A DNA stretch of 64,000 bases from G020353115 sp964481765 (GCA_964481765.1 CAYZVJ010000001.1:19221-83220); one strand, 5' to 3'; positions 16,412-25,610 are shown, numbered from the stretch's first letter. The notes: generated from the sequence alone by a model not told the origin. Numbers and translations: made by a program.

Positions 16412-17611
16412 ATGAAAAGAGCAACGGTAAGAGGGGAAATAACCTTGCTTTGCGTGTTGTTCCTTGCTACAGCAACAGGTAATGGACAGAGTAAAAATGA
16501 ACTGGTACGAAGGAAGGAGGATGCATTACGAGAGATAAGCATAACTGATGAATTACTGAAAAAAACGGAACGAAACAGAAAAACTTCATTGAATGAATTA
16601 ATACTGCTAAACAGAAAACTGACCCTTAGAAACAACGTTATTAAAAACATCAATTTAGAAATTCAATTTGTTGAGAGACAAATTGAAGAGAACAAAGAAT
16701 TAATTGAATTGCTGGAAGAAGATTTGCAAAAATTGAAGAAGGAATATGCAGATATGATCTATGCAGCTTATAAGAAAAGAGAAAATTACAATAAATTAAT
16801 ATTTGTTTTTGCAGCAAAAGATATAAACCAGGCATACAAACGGATGAAATACCTGCAGCAATATGCGCAATATCGAAGAAAACAGGCTGTTGTTATTGAA
16901 AGAATGGGTGAATTGATTGCACATAAAGTGAATAAATTGGAGGAATACAGGGAAGAAAAAAGGAGACTGTTAAAGCAAAATGAAGGAGAGAAAAGTTACC
17001 TGGCGGAGGAGAGAGAGGAGAAAAATATAGCGGTGGTGCAGTTACAAAAAGAAGAAAAGAAACTGAGATTACAATTGAGAGAAAAGGAAAGAATAGCCAA
17101 AGAATTAGAAAAAGAGATTCAGGCAATTATTGCTGAGGAAGCAAAGAAAGTACGTAATTTTGACCGGCTGACACCGGAAGAAAAACTGCTTGCCAATAAT
17201 TTTGTAAGCAACAAAGGTAGGCTTCCGTGGCCGACAGAAAGGGGTGTTATAACAGGAACATTTGGTATACAAGAACATCCGGTGTTGAAAGGTGTGAAAA
17301 TTGAAAATTTTGGCATTGACATATCTGCACCGGAAAATGCACTGGCAAGAGCAGTTTTTGACGGTGAAGTGAAAAAAATTATTGGAATTCCGGGAGCAAA
17401 CCAGGCAGTTATCATTCAACATGGTAATTATTTTACAGTATATCAAAACCTTGTAGAAGTGCGTGTAAATATGGGTGACATGGTCAAAACAAAACAAGCC
17501 CTGGGAAGAATCTTTACTGATCATAACGATGAAAACAAAACAGTAATTAACTTTATGATTTGGGAGGAAAAGAACAAATTGGATCCAATGCCATGGCTTA
17601 GTGGAAATTAA
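16412..17611 (+). CDS. EnvC-like murein hydrolase activator, degenerate LytM domain
   Basis: 399 residues from the ATG at 16412, four bases after the DUF4292 stop. A longer frame starting TTG at 16376 overlaps the previous gene and lacks a signal. Signal peptide about 1-26, coiled coil about 30-245, LytM/M23 domain about 268-399. Catalytic M23 enzymes need two His and one Asp for zinc. Here the expected HxGxD reads NFGID (Asn299, Asp303), YxHL reads YQNL (Asn346), and HLHF reads VINF (Val378, Asn380). So only the Asp remains. This matches EnvC/NlpD-type activators that switch on amidases rather than cutting peptidoglycan. No amidase gene is adjacent. Confidence 0.88.
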   Translation: MKRATVRGEITLLCVLFLATATGNGQSKNELVRRKEDALREISITDELLKKTERNRKTSLNELILLNRKLTLRNNVIKNINLEIQFVERQIEENKELIELLEEDLQKLKKEYADMIYAAYKKRENYNKLIFVFAAKDINQAYKRMKYLQQYAQYRRKQAVVIERMGELIAHKVNKLEEYREEKRRLLKQNEGEKSYLAEEREEKNIAVVQLQKEEKKLRLQLREKERIAKELEKEIQAIIAEEAKKVRNFDRLTPEEKLLANNFVSNKGRLPWPTERGVITGTFGIQEHPVLKGVKIENFGIDISAPENALARAVFDGEVKKIIGIPGANQAVIIQHGNYFTVYQNLVEVRVNMGDMVKTKQALGRIFTDHNDENKTVINFMIWEEKNKLDPMPWLSGN

Positions 17612-17697
17612 AATGTGGGAATAAAATGAAACCCTTGGAAATTATACAAGTATAAGTAGATTACAACATCAAAAAAGATAAATGAAGTTGGGACATC

Positions 17698-18093
17698 ATG
17701 GAAAAGAACGTCACTATTGCATCCGAACAGAAAAATATTAGAATCATTGAAAATTTAATAGAGGACCTTTGTTCGCAGATTGAAATGAGCTCGGAGGTGT
17801 ATGGTAAAGTGCTGGTGGCAGCAATAGAAGCTGTTAATAATGCGATTATTCACGGTAACAAATCAAACCCTGAAAAGAAAGTGGATATCCGTTTGGCAGT
17901 GAATGATAAAGAGATGCATATTTTTGTAGCAGATGAAGGCGAAGGGTTTGACTATGAGAATGTTCCCGATCCCACAGCACCAGAAAATATTGAAAATATT
18001 CACGGCAGAGGCGTTTTTCTGATGATACAACTATCGGATGAGGTTCATTTTTTTGAAAACGGAGCAAAAGTTGAATTGATATTTTATATTTGA
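17698..18093 (+). CDS. RsbW-like ATP-binding serine kinase (anti-sigma type)
   Basis: 131 residues, a minimal GHKL ATPase. N-box AAIEAVNNAIIHGNK (about 41-55), G1 box DEGEGFD (about 79-85) and G2 box HGRGVFLM are all intact. Members of this family phosphorylate anti-sigma-factor antagonists or bind sigma factors directly (RsbW, SpoIIAB). No sigma factor, STAS antagonist or PP2C phosphatase gene is in the window, so the partners lie elsewhere. It is five bases ahead of ybeY and probably co-transcribed. Confidence 0.88.
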   Translation: MEKNVTIASEQKNIRIIENLIEDLCSQIEMSSEVYGKVLVAAIEAVNNAIIHGNKSNPEKKVDIRLAVNDKEMHIFVADEGEGFDYENVPDPTAPENIENIHGRGVFLMIQLSDEVHFFENGAKVELIFYI

Positions 18094-18097
18094 AGCG

Positions 18098-18517
18098 TTG
18101 AGCATCTATTTTCATAATGAAACGTGTCGTTTTAAGTATAGTGAAATAGCAAAAAGTAAAAAATGGCTAAGGAAGATACTGCGTGAAGAAAAGAAAAGGG
18201 AAGGCGACATAAACATTATATTTACCGATAATAACACAATTCTGCAATTAAATAAAACCTATCTTTCACATAACTATTTTACCGACGTCATTGCGTTTCC
18301 TTATAGGGAAGGAAAAACGGTTACTGGTGATATATACATCAGTATCGATACGGTAAAAGAAAATGCAAAACACTTTAAATGCAGCTTTTGGGATGAATTA
18401 CACCGGGTCGTGATTCATGGTTTACTACACATTATCGGATACGGTGATAAAACGGCAAAGGAGAAGAAAGAGATGAGGAAAAAGGAGTCATTTTATTTAT
18501 CGGAATTCACAACTTAA
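18098..18517 (+). CDS. ybeY: Endoribonuclease YbeY
   Basis: 139 residues. YbeY acts in 16S rRNA 3' maturation and ribosome quality control. The zinc motif reads HGLLHIIGYGDK; the two His of HxxxH are present, while the third His position (GYDH in E. coli) is replaced, as in many Bacteroidota homologues. Upstream TDVIAFPY and GDIYIS are typical. The best start is TTG at 18098, giving MSIYFHNE. No in-frame ATG exists nearby, so a non-ATG start is likely. Only four bases separate it from the RsbW-like stop. Confidence 0.9.
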   Translation: MSIYFHNETCRFKYSEIAKSKKWLRKILREEKKREGDINIIFTDNNTILQLNKTYLSHNYFTDVIAFPYREGKTVTGDIYISIDTVKENAKHFKCSFWDELHRVVIHGLLHIIGYGDKTAKEKKEMRKKESFYLSEFTT

Positions 18518-18570
18518 TGAGCAGATAATCATAAAGATAAACAGATTAATTCACCCTGGATGATAATGGT

Positions 18571-18578
18571 TATATTTG
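18571..18578 (+). promoter_or_regulatory. -7 promoter element for mnmG
   Basis: TATATTTG, an exact consensus match, 27 bases before the ATG at 18605. No good -33 TTG at the expected spacing. Confidence 0.5.
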
Positions 18579-18604
18579 CATCCGGGTACATTAGATAAGT
18601 GAAA

Positions 18605-20473
18605 ATGGAGTATGATATAATCGTGGTTGGTGCGGGACACGCAGGTAGCGAAGCAGCAGCAGCAGCAGCAAATATGGGATCAAAAGTGCTGCTGATTACA
18701 ATGGACATGACAAAAATTGCACAAATGTCATGCAATCCTGCAATGGGTGGAATAGCCAAGGGGCAGATAATACGGGAAATAGATGCACTGGGAGGATATT
18801 CAGGAATTGTGACGGACCGTTCAATGATTCAGTTTAGAATGTTGAATAAATCGAAAGGACCGGCAATGTGGAGCCCAAGGGCACAATGCGACAGGATGAA
18901 ATTTAGCCTGGTGTGGAGACAGGTGCTTGAAAGCATAGATAATCTGGATTTTTGGCAGGACACGGTTAAGGAGATACTGATTGAGAATGGAAAAGTTACC
19001 GGAGTTATAACAAACATGAATGTTACATTTAAAGGCAAAAGTGTAATACTGACAAGTGGAACTTTTTTAAATGGGCTGATGCATATCGGGAAAACAAAAA
19101 TTGAAGGTGGAAGAGCAGCAGAACCAGCGGCAATTGGATTATCAAAACAACTGAGAAATACCGGGTTTAGAGTAGGAAGGTTAAAAACAGGAACACCACC
19201 AAGAGCGGATGGCAGGACAATTGATTTCGATCAATTAATTGAACAGGCTGGAGACAAGGAGAAGAATTGTTTTTCTTTTTTGCATGAACGATTCAATATA
19301 GAAAACCAGAGAAGTTGCTATATTACTCATACAGACCTGAATGTGCACGGTGTTCTGGAAAAAGGATTGGTGGAATCGCCACTGTTTAATGGAACAATTA
19401 AAAGCATTGGACCAAGATATTGCCCAAGTATTGAAGCTAAGATAGTAACCTTTGCAGATAAAGAGAAGCATCAGTTGTTCATTGAGCCGGAAGGAAATGA
19501 TACCATTGAATATTACATCAATGGATTTGCATCATCCTTGCCATGGAATATACAGTACAAGGCATTGAAAAAGGTAAAAGGGATGGGAAAGGTGAAAATA
19601 TTCAGGCCGGGATATGCAATTGAATATGACTATTTTGATCCAACACAACTGGCGCATACGATGGAAACGAAATTAATAGAAAATCTATATTTCGCCGGAC
19701 AGGTTAACGGAACAACAGGATATGAGGAAGCAGGTGCACAGGGCTTGATCGCAGGGATAAATGCAAGCCTTAAAATAAAAGGAAAAGAGGAGTTTGTATT
19801 GGGAAGAGATCAGGCATATATAGGAGTGTTGATAGATGATCTTGTAACAAAAGGTGTGGATGAACCATACCGGATGTTTACATCAAGAGCAGAATATCGG
19901 ATATTATTACGGCAGGATGATGCAGATTATCGGTTAACGCCGTTGGGTTATGATCTGGGAATTGTAAAGAAAGAACGATATGAAATTATGAGGAAAAAAT
20001 ATGAATGGCGTGACAAAATATTGGAATTCATAAAAGAGATGAGTGTAAAACCGGAATGGGTGAATGAAAAATTGGTAGAACTGGGTACAAGCAAAGTTAA
20101 ACAAGGCGTTAAATTGAAAGAAATTTTGTTGAGGCCACAGGTGTCGATAGTTGAAATAGCGGAAGTGTTGGAAAAATTAAAGGAAGTAATTGATCGGATA
20201 ACGGAAAGAAAAGAAGAGATACTGGAAAGTGCTGAAATATTAATGAAATACTCAGGATACATTGAGCGGGAAAAAAGAATGGCTGATAAGATTAAGCGAC
20301 TGGAAAATATAAAAATTGAAACGGAATTCGATTACATGAAAATTGCGTCAATATCTACGGAGGCAAGACAAAAATTAGTAAGAATAAAGCCAACCACAAT
20401 AGGACAAGCATCAAGAATAAGTGGAGTCTCGCCATCGGATATCAGTGTGTTGCTTCTCTATATGGGGCGATAA
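18605..20473 (+). CDS. mnmG: tRNA uridine carboxymethylaminomethyl modification enzyme MnmG
   Basis: 622 residues from the ATG at 18605. A GTG two codons earlier is possible. MnmG with MnmE modifies U34 of certain tRNAs and uses FAD and folate. Visible are the Rossmann motif GAGHAGSEAA, the MSCNPAMGG block, GRAAEPAA, the RLKTGTPPR segment and the GTTGYEEAGAQG motif near 375. The Rossmann helix contains six consecutive GCA alanine codons (18653-18670). A perfect parS palindrome begins at the base right after the stop. mnmE is not adjacent. Confidence 0.97.
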   Translation: MEYDIIVVGAGHAGSEAAAAAANMGSKVLLITMDMTKIAQMSCNPAMGGIAKGQIIREIDALGGYSGIVTDRSMIQFRMLNKSKGPAMWSPRAQCDRMKFSLVWRQVLESIDNLDFWQDTVKEILIENGKVTGVITNMNVTFKGKSVILTSGTFLNGLMHIGKTKIEGGRAAEPAAIGLSKQLRNTGFRVGRLKTGTPPRADGRTIDFDQLIEQAGDKEKNCFSFLHERFNIENQRSCYITHTDLNVHGVLEKGLVESPLFNGTIKSIGPRYCPSIEAKIVTFADKEKHQLFIEPEGNDTIEYYINGFASSLPWNIQYKALKKVKGMGKVKIFRPGYAIEYDYFDPTQLAHTMETKLIENLYFAGQVNGTTGYEEAGAQGLIAGINASLKIKGKEEFVLGRDQAYIGVLIDDLVTKGVDEPYRMFTSRAEYRILLRQDDADYRLTPLGYDLGIVKKERYEIMRKKYEWRDKILEFIKEMSVKPEWVNEKLVELGTSKVKQGVKLKEILLRPQVSIVEIAEVLEKLKEVIDRITERKEEILESAEILMKYSGYIEREKRMADKIKRLENIKIETEFDYMKIASISTEARQKLVRIKPTTIGQASRISGVSPSDISVLLLYMGR

Positions 20474-20489
20474 TGTTCCACGTGGAACA
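20474..20489. promoter_or_regulatory. parS: parS site, chromosomal ParB-binding palindrome
   Basis: TGTTCCACGTGGAACA is a 16-bp perfect palindrome beginning at the base after the mnmG stop codon. It fits the parS consensus TGTTnCACGTGnAACA recognised by ParB/Spo0J proteins. parS nucleates ParB loading for chromosome segregation and is usually origin-proximal. It lies wholly in the 36-base gap between mnmG and adenine deaminase. parA and parB are not in the window. Confidence 0.85.
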
Positions 20490-20509
20490 ATTTTTTAAAA
20501 AATAAATCC

Positions 20510-22165
20510 ATGAATTCAAAAAAAAGCTTTTTTATTGAAGGATTTATTGTTGATGTATTTAAAAAAACCATTTTTCCTGGCAGGATAACCATAGAAAACG
20601 GGAGAATTGCTGAGATAAAACCGAAAAGGAAAGTACCCAATCATTTTCTATTGCCAGGCCTGGTGGATGGTCATGTACACGTTGAAAGCTCCATGCTAAC
20701 ACCCGGAAGCTTTGCCCAGGTAGCTGTTAAAAACGGGACTGTTGCTGTTGTATCAGATCCGCACGAAATTGCAAATGTATTGGGGATAGCCGGAGTGAAT
20801 TTCATGATTGAGGAGGGGAGAAAAGTACCCCTGAAATTTTACTTTGGCGCACCATCCTGTGTGCCTGCAACACCCTTTGAAACCACAGGAAACAAGATCG
20901 GAATAAAAGAGGTTGGACGGTTAATGAAACGAAAGGAGATCCATTATCTTTCGGAGATGATGAATTTTCCGGGTGTCGTACACAGGGATAAGGAAATCAT
21001 GGAAAAAATAGCATTGGCGAAAGCAGCAAATAAAAAAATTGATGGTCATGCACCGGGATTAACCGGTGATGATTTGAATGCATATATATCGGCGGGGATA
21101 ACGACAGACCATGAGTGCACAAGCGAAAAAGAAGCGACAGAAAAACTGGAAAAAGGAATGAGAATTCTGATTCGGGAAGGCAGTGCTGCAAAGGACATGG
21201 ACAGCCTGCTGGCACTGGTTGATCAATTTCCGGAGGATATCATGTTATGTACGGATGATATCCATCCGGATGACCTTGCAAAAGGACACATCAATCGGTT
21301 GTTGAAGAAAGGTGTCCGGGGCGGTGCCGACCTGTTTAACCTGCTAAGAGCAGCAACCCTGAATCCTGTAAATCACTATAATATGCAGGTTGGATTACTG
21401 CAGATAAACGACCCGGCAGACCTTGTTGTGGTGGAAGACCTAACCTCTTTTAATGTGATGAAGACCATCATCGATGGTCAGATTGTGTATGACAATGGGA
21501 CAGTGTTGTTTGCGAATAAAACCCGATCAAAACCCAATAATTTCATTCAAAATTTTATTACAGCGAAAGACCTTGCAGTACGTCCCGGGAAAGGAAAAAT
21601 GAAGGTCATTGTTGCCCAGGATGGTAAATTATTAACGGGAAAAGAAACCATTGAGCCAACAGTGGAAAACGGCTTTGTCGTGGCGGATCCGGTCAATGAT
21701 CTGTTAAAGATTGGAGTACAGAACAGGTATAAAAAAACAAAACCAGCCATTGGGTTTATTCGTGGTATGGGGTTGTCCGCCGGAGCGATCGCAAGCAGCA
21801 TAGCACACGACAGTCACAACGTCATTGGGGTGGGTGCCACTGATGCAGAACTCGCTCGTGCACTGAATCTTATCAATGAGTTGAAAGGAGGAATTGCAGT
21901 CATACGAGGAGAGCAGGCAGAATGGCTGGAATTACCGGTTGGTGGTATTATGTCTAATGAAAACGGACATTTGATAGCAGAAAAATATGTTCACCTGAAT
22001 CGGCTGGTAAAAGGAATGGGCTCTAACCTGAAGGCTCCATTCATGACCCTTTCCTTCATGGCTTTGCTGGTTATTCCGGAACTGAAGATTGGTGATCAGG
22101 GACTATTCGATGTACGAAAATTCTCGCCAGTAACACTTTTTGAAAATGAGTCCGGCAGTGAGTAA
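20510..22165 (+). CDS. ade: Adenine deaminase
   Basis: 551 residues, amidohydrolase superfamily. It converts adenine to hypoxanthine in purine salvage. Metal-binding motifs include DGHVHVESS after strand 1, SDPHEIANVLG, DGHAPG (about 180), the TDHE segment and TDDIHPDD (about 245). The C-terminal half has the Ade-specific RGMGLSAGAIASS and HDSHN segments. The length is normal for bacterial Ade (YicP type). It begins 20 bases after the parS palindrome, so ParB binding there could affect its expression; that is inference. Confidence 0.95.
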   Translation: MNSKKSFFIEGFIVDVFKKTIFPGRITIENGRIAEIKPKRKVPNHFLLPGLVDGHVHVESSMLTPGSFAQVAVKNGTVAVVSDPHEIANVLGIAGVNFMIEEGRKVPLKFYFGAPSCVPATPFETTGNKIGIKEVGRLMKRKEIHYLSEMMNFPGVVHRDKEIMEKIALAKAANKKIDGHAPGLTGDDLNAYISAGITTDHECTSEKEATEKLEKGMRILIREGSAAKDMDSLLALVDQFPEDIMLCTDDIHPDDLAKGHINRLLKKGVRGGADLFNLLRAATLNPVNHYNMQVGLLQINDPADLVVVEDLTSFNVMKTIIDGQIVYDNGTVLFANKTRSKPNNFIQNFITAKDLAVRPGKGKMKVIVAQDGKLLTGKETIEPTVENGFVVADPVNDLLKIGVQNRYKKTKPAIGFIRGMGLSAGAIASSIAHDSHNVIGVGATDAELARALNLINELKGGIAVIRGEQAEWLELPVGGIMSNENGHLIAEKYVHLNRLVKGMGSNLKAPFMTLSFMALLVIPELKIGDQGLFDVRKFSPVTLFENESGSE

Positions 22166-22225
22166 ACCAGGAAAGCCATGGTGAACTGAACGAGGGGTAC
22201 CCAATGCGGCTAAATTCATTCGGTT

Positions 22226-24043
22226 TTGGCAAATCAAAAAAAACACAACGAAGAATTGAAATCCAATATGGATCTGCTTCCGGAAAAACCGGGGGTGTAT
22301 CAGTTCAAGGATAAACAGGGCGTTGTGATTTACATTGGTAAAGCGAAAAACCTGAAGAAAAGAGTACACTCCTATTTCTCGAAAAGCCTCGTTGGCAAAA
22401 CAGCCATCATGATGAAGCATGTCAGGGAGATCGCACACGTTATTGTAGACAGCGAATCAGATGCATTGTTGTTGGAGAACAACCTCATAAAAAAACACCA
22501 GCCACGTTATAATGTATTGCTGAAAGATGATAAAAGCTTCCCCTGGATTTGCATAAAGAATGAACCCTTCCCGCGCGTTTTCCATACCAGAAGCAGGGTC
22601 GATGACGGATCAAAATATTTTGGGCCCTATACCTCAATGGTTGTTGTGAGAACCCTGCTCGATATGATCAAACAGCTTTATCCTCTGCGAAACTGTAACT
22701 ACCGGCTTAGCGACGAAAACATTCGAGAGAAGAAATTCAGGATCTGCCTGGAATACCATATGGGGAATTGCCTGGGGCCTTGTGTCGGATTGCAGGATAG
22801 CCGTGACTACGATGACAATATCCAACAGATAGAATCCATTCTGAAAGGGAACATCAAGAGCGTTTTCACCCATTTAAAGCATCTTATGAGTCGATATGCC
22901 TCTGATTATCAATATGAAGAGGCAAATGAAGTTAAAAAAAAGATTACAATCCTGGAACGCTTTCAAAGCAAATCAACTATCGTTAACCCCTCGTTGCATA
23001 ACCTGGATGTTTTTTCATATACAGAGGATGAGGACCGGGCGTATGTTAATTACCTTAAAGTCTCACATGGGGCTGTAATACAAGCACATACGGTAGAGAT
23101 CAAACGAAAATTGGAAGAGACCAAAGAGGATTTGTTATTGTTCGCAATGACAGAAATACGGCAGAGAATGTTTAGCTCGGCCAGGCAAATCATTGCCCCC
23201 TTCAAACTTCCGTTTGAAATGGAGGGATGCAGGATAACCGTTCCACGAAAAGGGGATAAGCAGAAGCTACTCAGGCTTTCGGAACGGAATGTAACCCATT
23301 ACCGGCTGCAAAAAAGCAGGAAAAAAATGGATCAATCGGTCTCATCAAGCCGTTTGCGTATATTAAACAAACTGGCACAGGATCTGAGGCTTAAGGAATT
23401 ACCTGTCCGGATTGATTGTTTTGATGTTTCAAACATTCAGGGGAAGCATGCTGTAGCTTCGTGTGTTGTTTTTTATAATGCCCAGCCATCCAAAAAAGAG
23501 TACAGACACTTCCATATCAAAACGGTCGCAGGTGCAAATGATTATGCATCCATCGGCGAGGTGGTGCTGAGAAGGTATAGAAGAGTGCTGAACGAACGAC
23601 AAAAGCTGCCTCAGTTGATTGTAATCGACGGAGGGAAGGGACAGCTTAATACCGCGGTGAAAAGCCTTGAAATCCTTGGGTTGAAGGGTACCATAGCAAT
23701 TATCGGTATAGCAAAACGACTGGAAGAGATTTATTTTCCAGGAGATCCGGTTCCGTTATATCTTAACAAAAGTTCTGAAAGCCTGAAGGTGCTTCAGCAT
23801 GTGAGAAACGAAGCACACCGTTTTGGGATTTCGTTTCACAGGAATAAAAGATCCAGGGAACAGGTAAAATCGATCATCGACGATATCAAAGGGGCAGGAC
23901 CTCAGACTGTTCAAAAACTGATGCTGGAATTCAAATCGGTGGAGGGAATTAAAAATGCTGAAATGACCCAGCTTGAAAAATGCATAGGTGCTACAAGGGC
24001 AAGAATAATCTACGATTTTTTTCATGGATCAGCCGGGAACTAA
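22226..24043 (+). CDS. uvrC: Excinuclease ABC subunit C
   Basis: 605 residues. UvrC makes both incisions in nucleotide excision repair. The GIY-YIG nuclease is at about 20-100 (PGVYQFKD, VIYIGKAKNLKKRV), then the Cys-containing linker, the UVR helix pair binding UvrB (YEEANEVKKKITILERF, about 230), the RNase H-like endonuclease domain (FDVSNIQGKHAVAS, VIDGGKGQ), and a terminal helix-hairpin-helix. The start is TTG at 22226. The ATG at 22268 would remove the helix normally preceding LPEKPGVY. It converges with the polyprenyl synthase. Confidence 0.95.
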   Translation: MANQKKHNEELKSNMDLLPEKPGVYQFKDKQGVVIYIGKAKNLKKRVHSYFSKSLVGKTAIMMKHVREIAHVIVDSESDALLLENNLIKKHQPRYNVLLKDDKSFPWICIKNEPFPRVFHTRSRVDDGSKYFGPYTSMVVVRTLLDMIKQLYPLRNCNYRLSDENIREKKFRICLEYHMGNCLGPCVGLQDSRDYDDNIQQIESILKGNIKSVFTHLKHLMSRYASDYQYEEANEVKKKITILERFQSKSTIVNPSLHNLDVFSYTEDEDRAYVNYLKVSHGAVIQAHTVEIKRKLEETKEDLLLFAMTEIRQRMFSSARQIIAPFKLPFEMEGCRITVPRKGDKQKLLRLSERNVTHYRLQKSRKKMDQSVSSSRLRILNKLAQDLRLKELPVRIDCFDVSNIQGKHAVASCVVFYNAQPSKKEYRHFHIKTVAGANDYASIGEVVLRRYRRVLNERQKLPQLIVIDGGKGQLNTAVKSLEILGLKGTIAIIGIAKRLEEIYFPGDPVPLYLNKSSESLKVLQHVRNEAHRFGISFHRNKRSREQVKSIIDDIKGAGPQTVQKLMLEFKSVEGIKNAEMTQLEKCIGATRARIIYDFFHGSAGN

Positions 24044-24060
24044 GCAGAAATAAAAACTTC

Positions 24061-25035
24061 TTACCGGTCCCTGCTGGTAGTATAATGAACCAGTGCTGTC
24101 AGGGAATTTTTTGCCTCGTTATCCGGAAACTGGCTGAGAATATCCAGGGCACGATCCCGGTACTCATTCATTTTTCGAACCGAATATTCAATCCCGCCAT
24201 TGGCCTGAACAAATTGAATGATCTCTTTCACTTTCAATGAATTCCGATTGTGTCGACTGATGAGGTTCAAAATCTTTCTTTTTTCAGAGGATTCGGAGTT
24301 TGCAAGTGAATAAATCAAAGGCAGGGTGATTTTTTTCTCTTTAATATCATTTCCGGTTGGCTTACCCAAAATTCCGGTTTTTTGATAATCGAAAAGATCA
24401 TCTTTGATTTGAAAGGCAATACCCACATTCTCCCCGAAATCTTTCATTTTATTTACCAACTCGCCATTCGCCCCGACACTTTTCGTTCCACAGGCCGAGC
24501 AGGCAGCAATCAGGGTAGCCGTCTTTTTACGGATGATCTCAAAATATTCACTTTCCGTGATGTTCAATTTCCGGGATTTCTGGATTTGAAGCAACTCCCC
24601 TTCGCTCATGTCACGAACGGCTCCGGAAACAATCTCTAACAACTCAAATTCTTTATTTTCAACGGCTACAAGCATTCCTCTGGCCAGTAAATAATCGCCC
24701 ATCAATACCGCAATCTTGGATTTCCAAAGTGCATTAATGGAAAAAAATCCCCTTCTTTCGAGGGAGTCATCAACCACATCATCGTGAATCAGGGTTGCCG
24801 TATGAAGCATCTCAATAAGGGTTGCTGCAGTGTAACTTGATTCACCAATCTCTCCATGAAGTTTGGCGGAGAGAAAAACAAACATAGGCCGCATTTGCTT
24901 TCCTTTTCGTCGGAGTATATAGTTGGTTATTATGTTCAGAAGAGGAACAGCACTTTTCATGGAGGAATTAAAAAAAGCATTGAACTTTTTCATCTCCTCA
25001 TGAATGGGCGCATGAATGGATTTGATTGTTGACAT
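24061..25035 (-). CDS. Polyprenyl diphosphate synthase, IspB type
   Basis: 324 residues. Trans-prenyltransferase that elongates farnesyl-type diphosphates, in Bacteroidota usually for the menaquinone side chain. First Asp-rich motif DDVVDDS (about 89-95), GKQMRPMF early region, and second Asp-rich motif KDDLFDY (about 210). Length and motif spacing are those of long-chain synthases. The exact chain length cannot be read reliably. A TATCTTTG promoter element lies 21 bases upstream. Its stop is 18 bases from the uvrC stop on the other strand. Confidence 0.92.
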   Translation of the reverse strand: MSTIKSIHAPIHEEMKKFNAFFNSSMKSAVPLLNIITNYILRRKGKQMRPMFVFLSAKLHGEIGESSYTAATLIEMLHTATLIHDDVVDDSLERRGFFSINALWKSKIAVLMGDYLLARGMLVAVENKEFELLEIVSGAVRDMSEGELLQIQKSRKLNITESEYFEIIRKKTATLIAACSACGTKSVGANGELVNKMKDFGENVGIAFQIKDDLFDYQKTGILGKPTGNDIKEKKITLPLIYSLANSESSEKRKILNLISRHNRNSLKVKEIIQFVQANGGIEYSVRKMNEYRDRALDILSQFPDNEAKNSLTALVHYTTSRDR

Positions 25036-25055
25036 GAAAGCGGTAACAAGGGAGG

Positions 25056-25063
25056 CAAAGATA
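25056..25063 (-). promoter_or_regulatory. -7 promoter element for polyprenyl synthase
   Basis: TATCTTTG on the minus strand, an exact TAnnTTTG match, 21 bases before the ATG at 25035. Confidence 0.5.
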
Positions 25064-25133
25064 ATAATTAAAAAGTATTCAAGAATATATCTAAATATGA
25101 TAATTGTATGTTTTTTTAAGAAGTATATATTTA

Positions 25134-25141
25134 TATATTTG
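25134..25141 (+). promoter_or_regulatory. -7 promoter element for ArsR-like gene
   Basis: TATATTTG, 26 bases before the ATG. It sits in an AT-rich stretch (TATATATTTATATATTTG) with partial dyad symmetry that might serve as an autoregulatory operator. The operator idea is inference. Confidence 0.45.
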
Positions 25142-25166
25142 TATGTTATCCTGTAAAATCTGATAG

Positions 25167-25466
25167 ATGGAAATAAATAACCTTACCCCGCAACAACTGG
25201 AAAAAGCAGCCAATATGCTTAAAGCCATTGCTCATCCGATGAGAATAGCCATTTTAAGTTACCTGGAAGAAGGCAAGAAGCTAACGGTGACAGAAATACA
25301 TGAGCTACTCAACATTGAACAATCCACCACTTCGCATCATCTGGGAATTTTAAAAGATAAGGGTGTGCTCCTATCAAAACGGGATGGTAAAAACACCTAT
25401 TATTTTCTGAAGCACAATAATTTGAGACAAATAGTCGAGTGTGTCAGCCAATGTTGTGATCGTTGA
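25167..25466 (+). CDS. ArsR-family winged-helix regulator
   Basis: 99 residues, a single winged helix. Typical features are AIAHPMRIAILSYL, the recognition helix QSTTSHHLGILKDKGVL, and the wing KRDGKNTYYFL. There is no ELCVCDL metal site of ArsR/SmtB. The C-terminus has three cysteines (ECVSQCCDR) that could sense metals or oxidants. The regulated gene is unknown, because the nearest downstream gene, queD, is 209 bases away with its own promoter. Confidence 0.88.
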   Translation: MEINNLTPQQLEKAANMLKAIAHPMRIAILSYLEEGKKLTVTEIHELLNIEQSTTSHHLGILKDKGVLLSKRDGKNTYYFLKHNNLRQIVECVSQCCDR

Positions 25467-25610
25467 ACAGCAAATCCCTTTCTTCCCATCCACATCCCCA
25501 TCCCTAACGCTTAACCATGCGGACCTGATCAGAACCATAATCGACGTGCTTTTTATCTGTTATTACCCCTGTATACCGGTACGTGACGATCAATATTGAC
25601 AATTTGATGT

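Noticed and set aside
13776..17631. The 16-mer TGGGAATAAAATGAAA occurs at 13776 and 17616, on both sides of the TPR-DUF4292-EnvC cluster.
   Set aside because: About half a random 16-mer repeat is expected in 64 kb, more in AT-rich DNA. There is no terminal inverted repeat, target duplication or transposase, so it is not treated as a mobile element.
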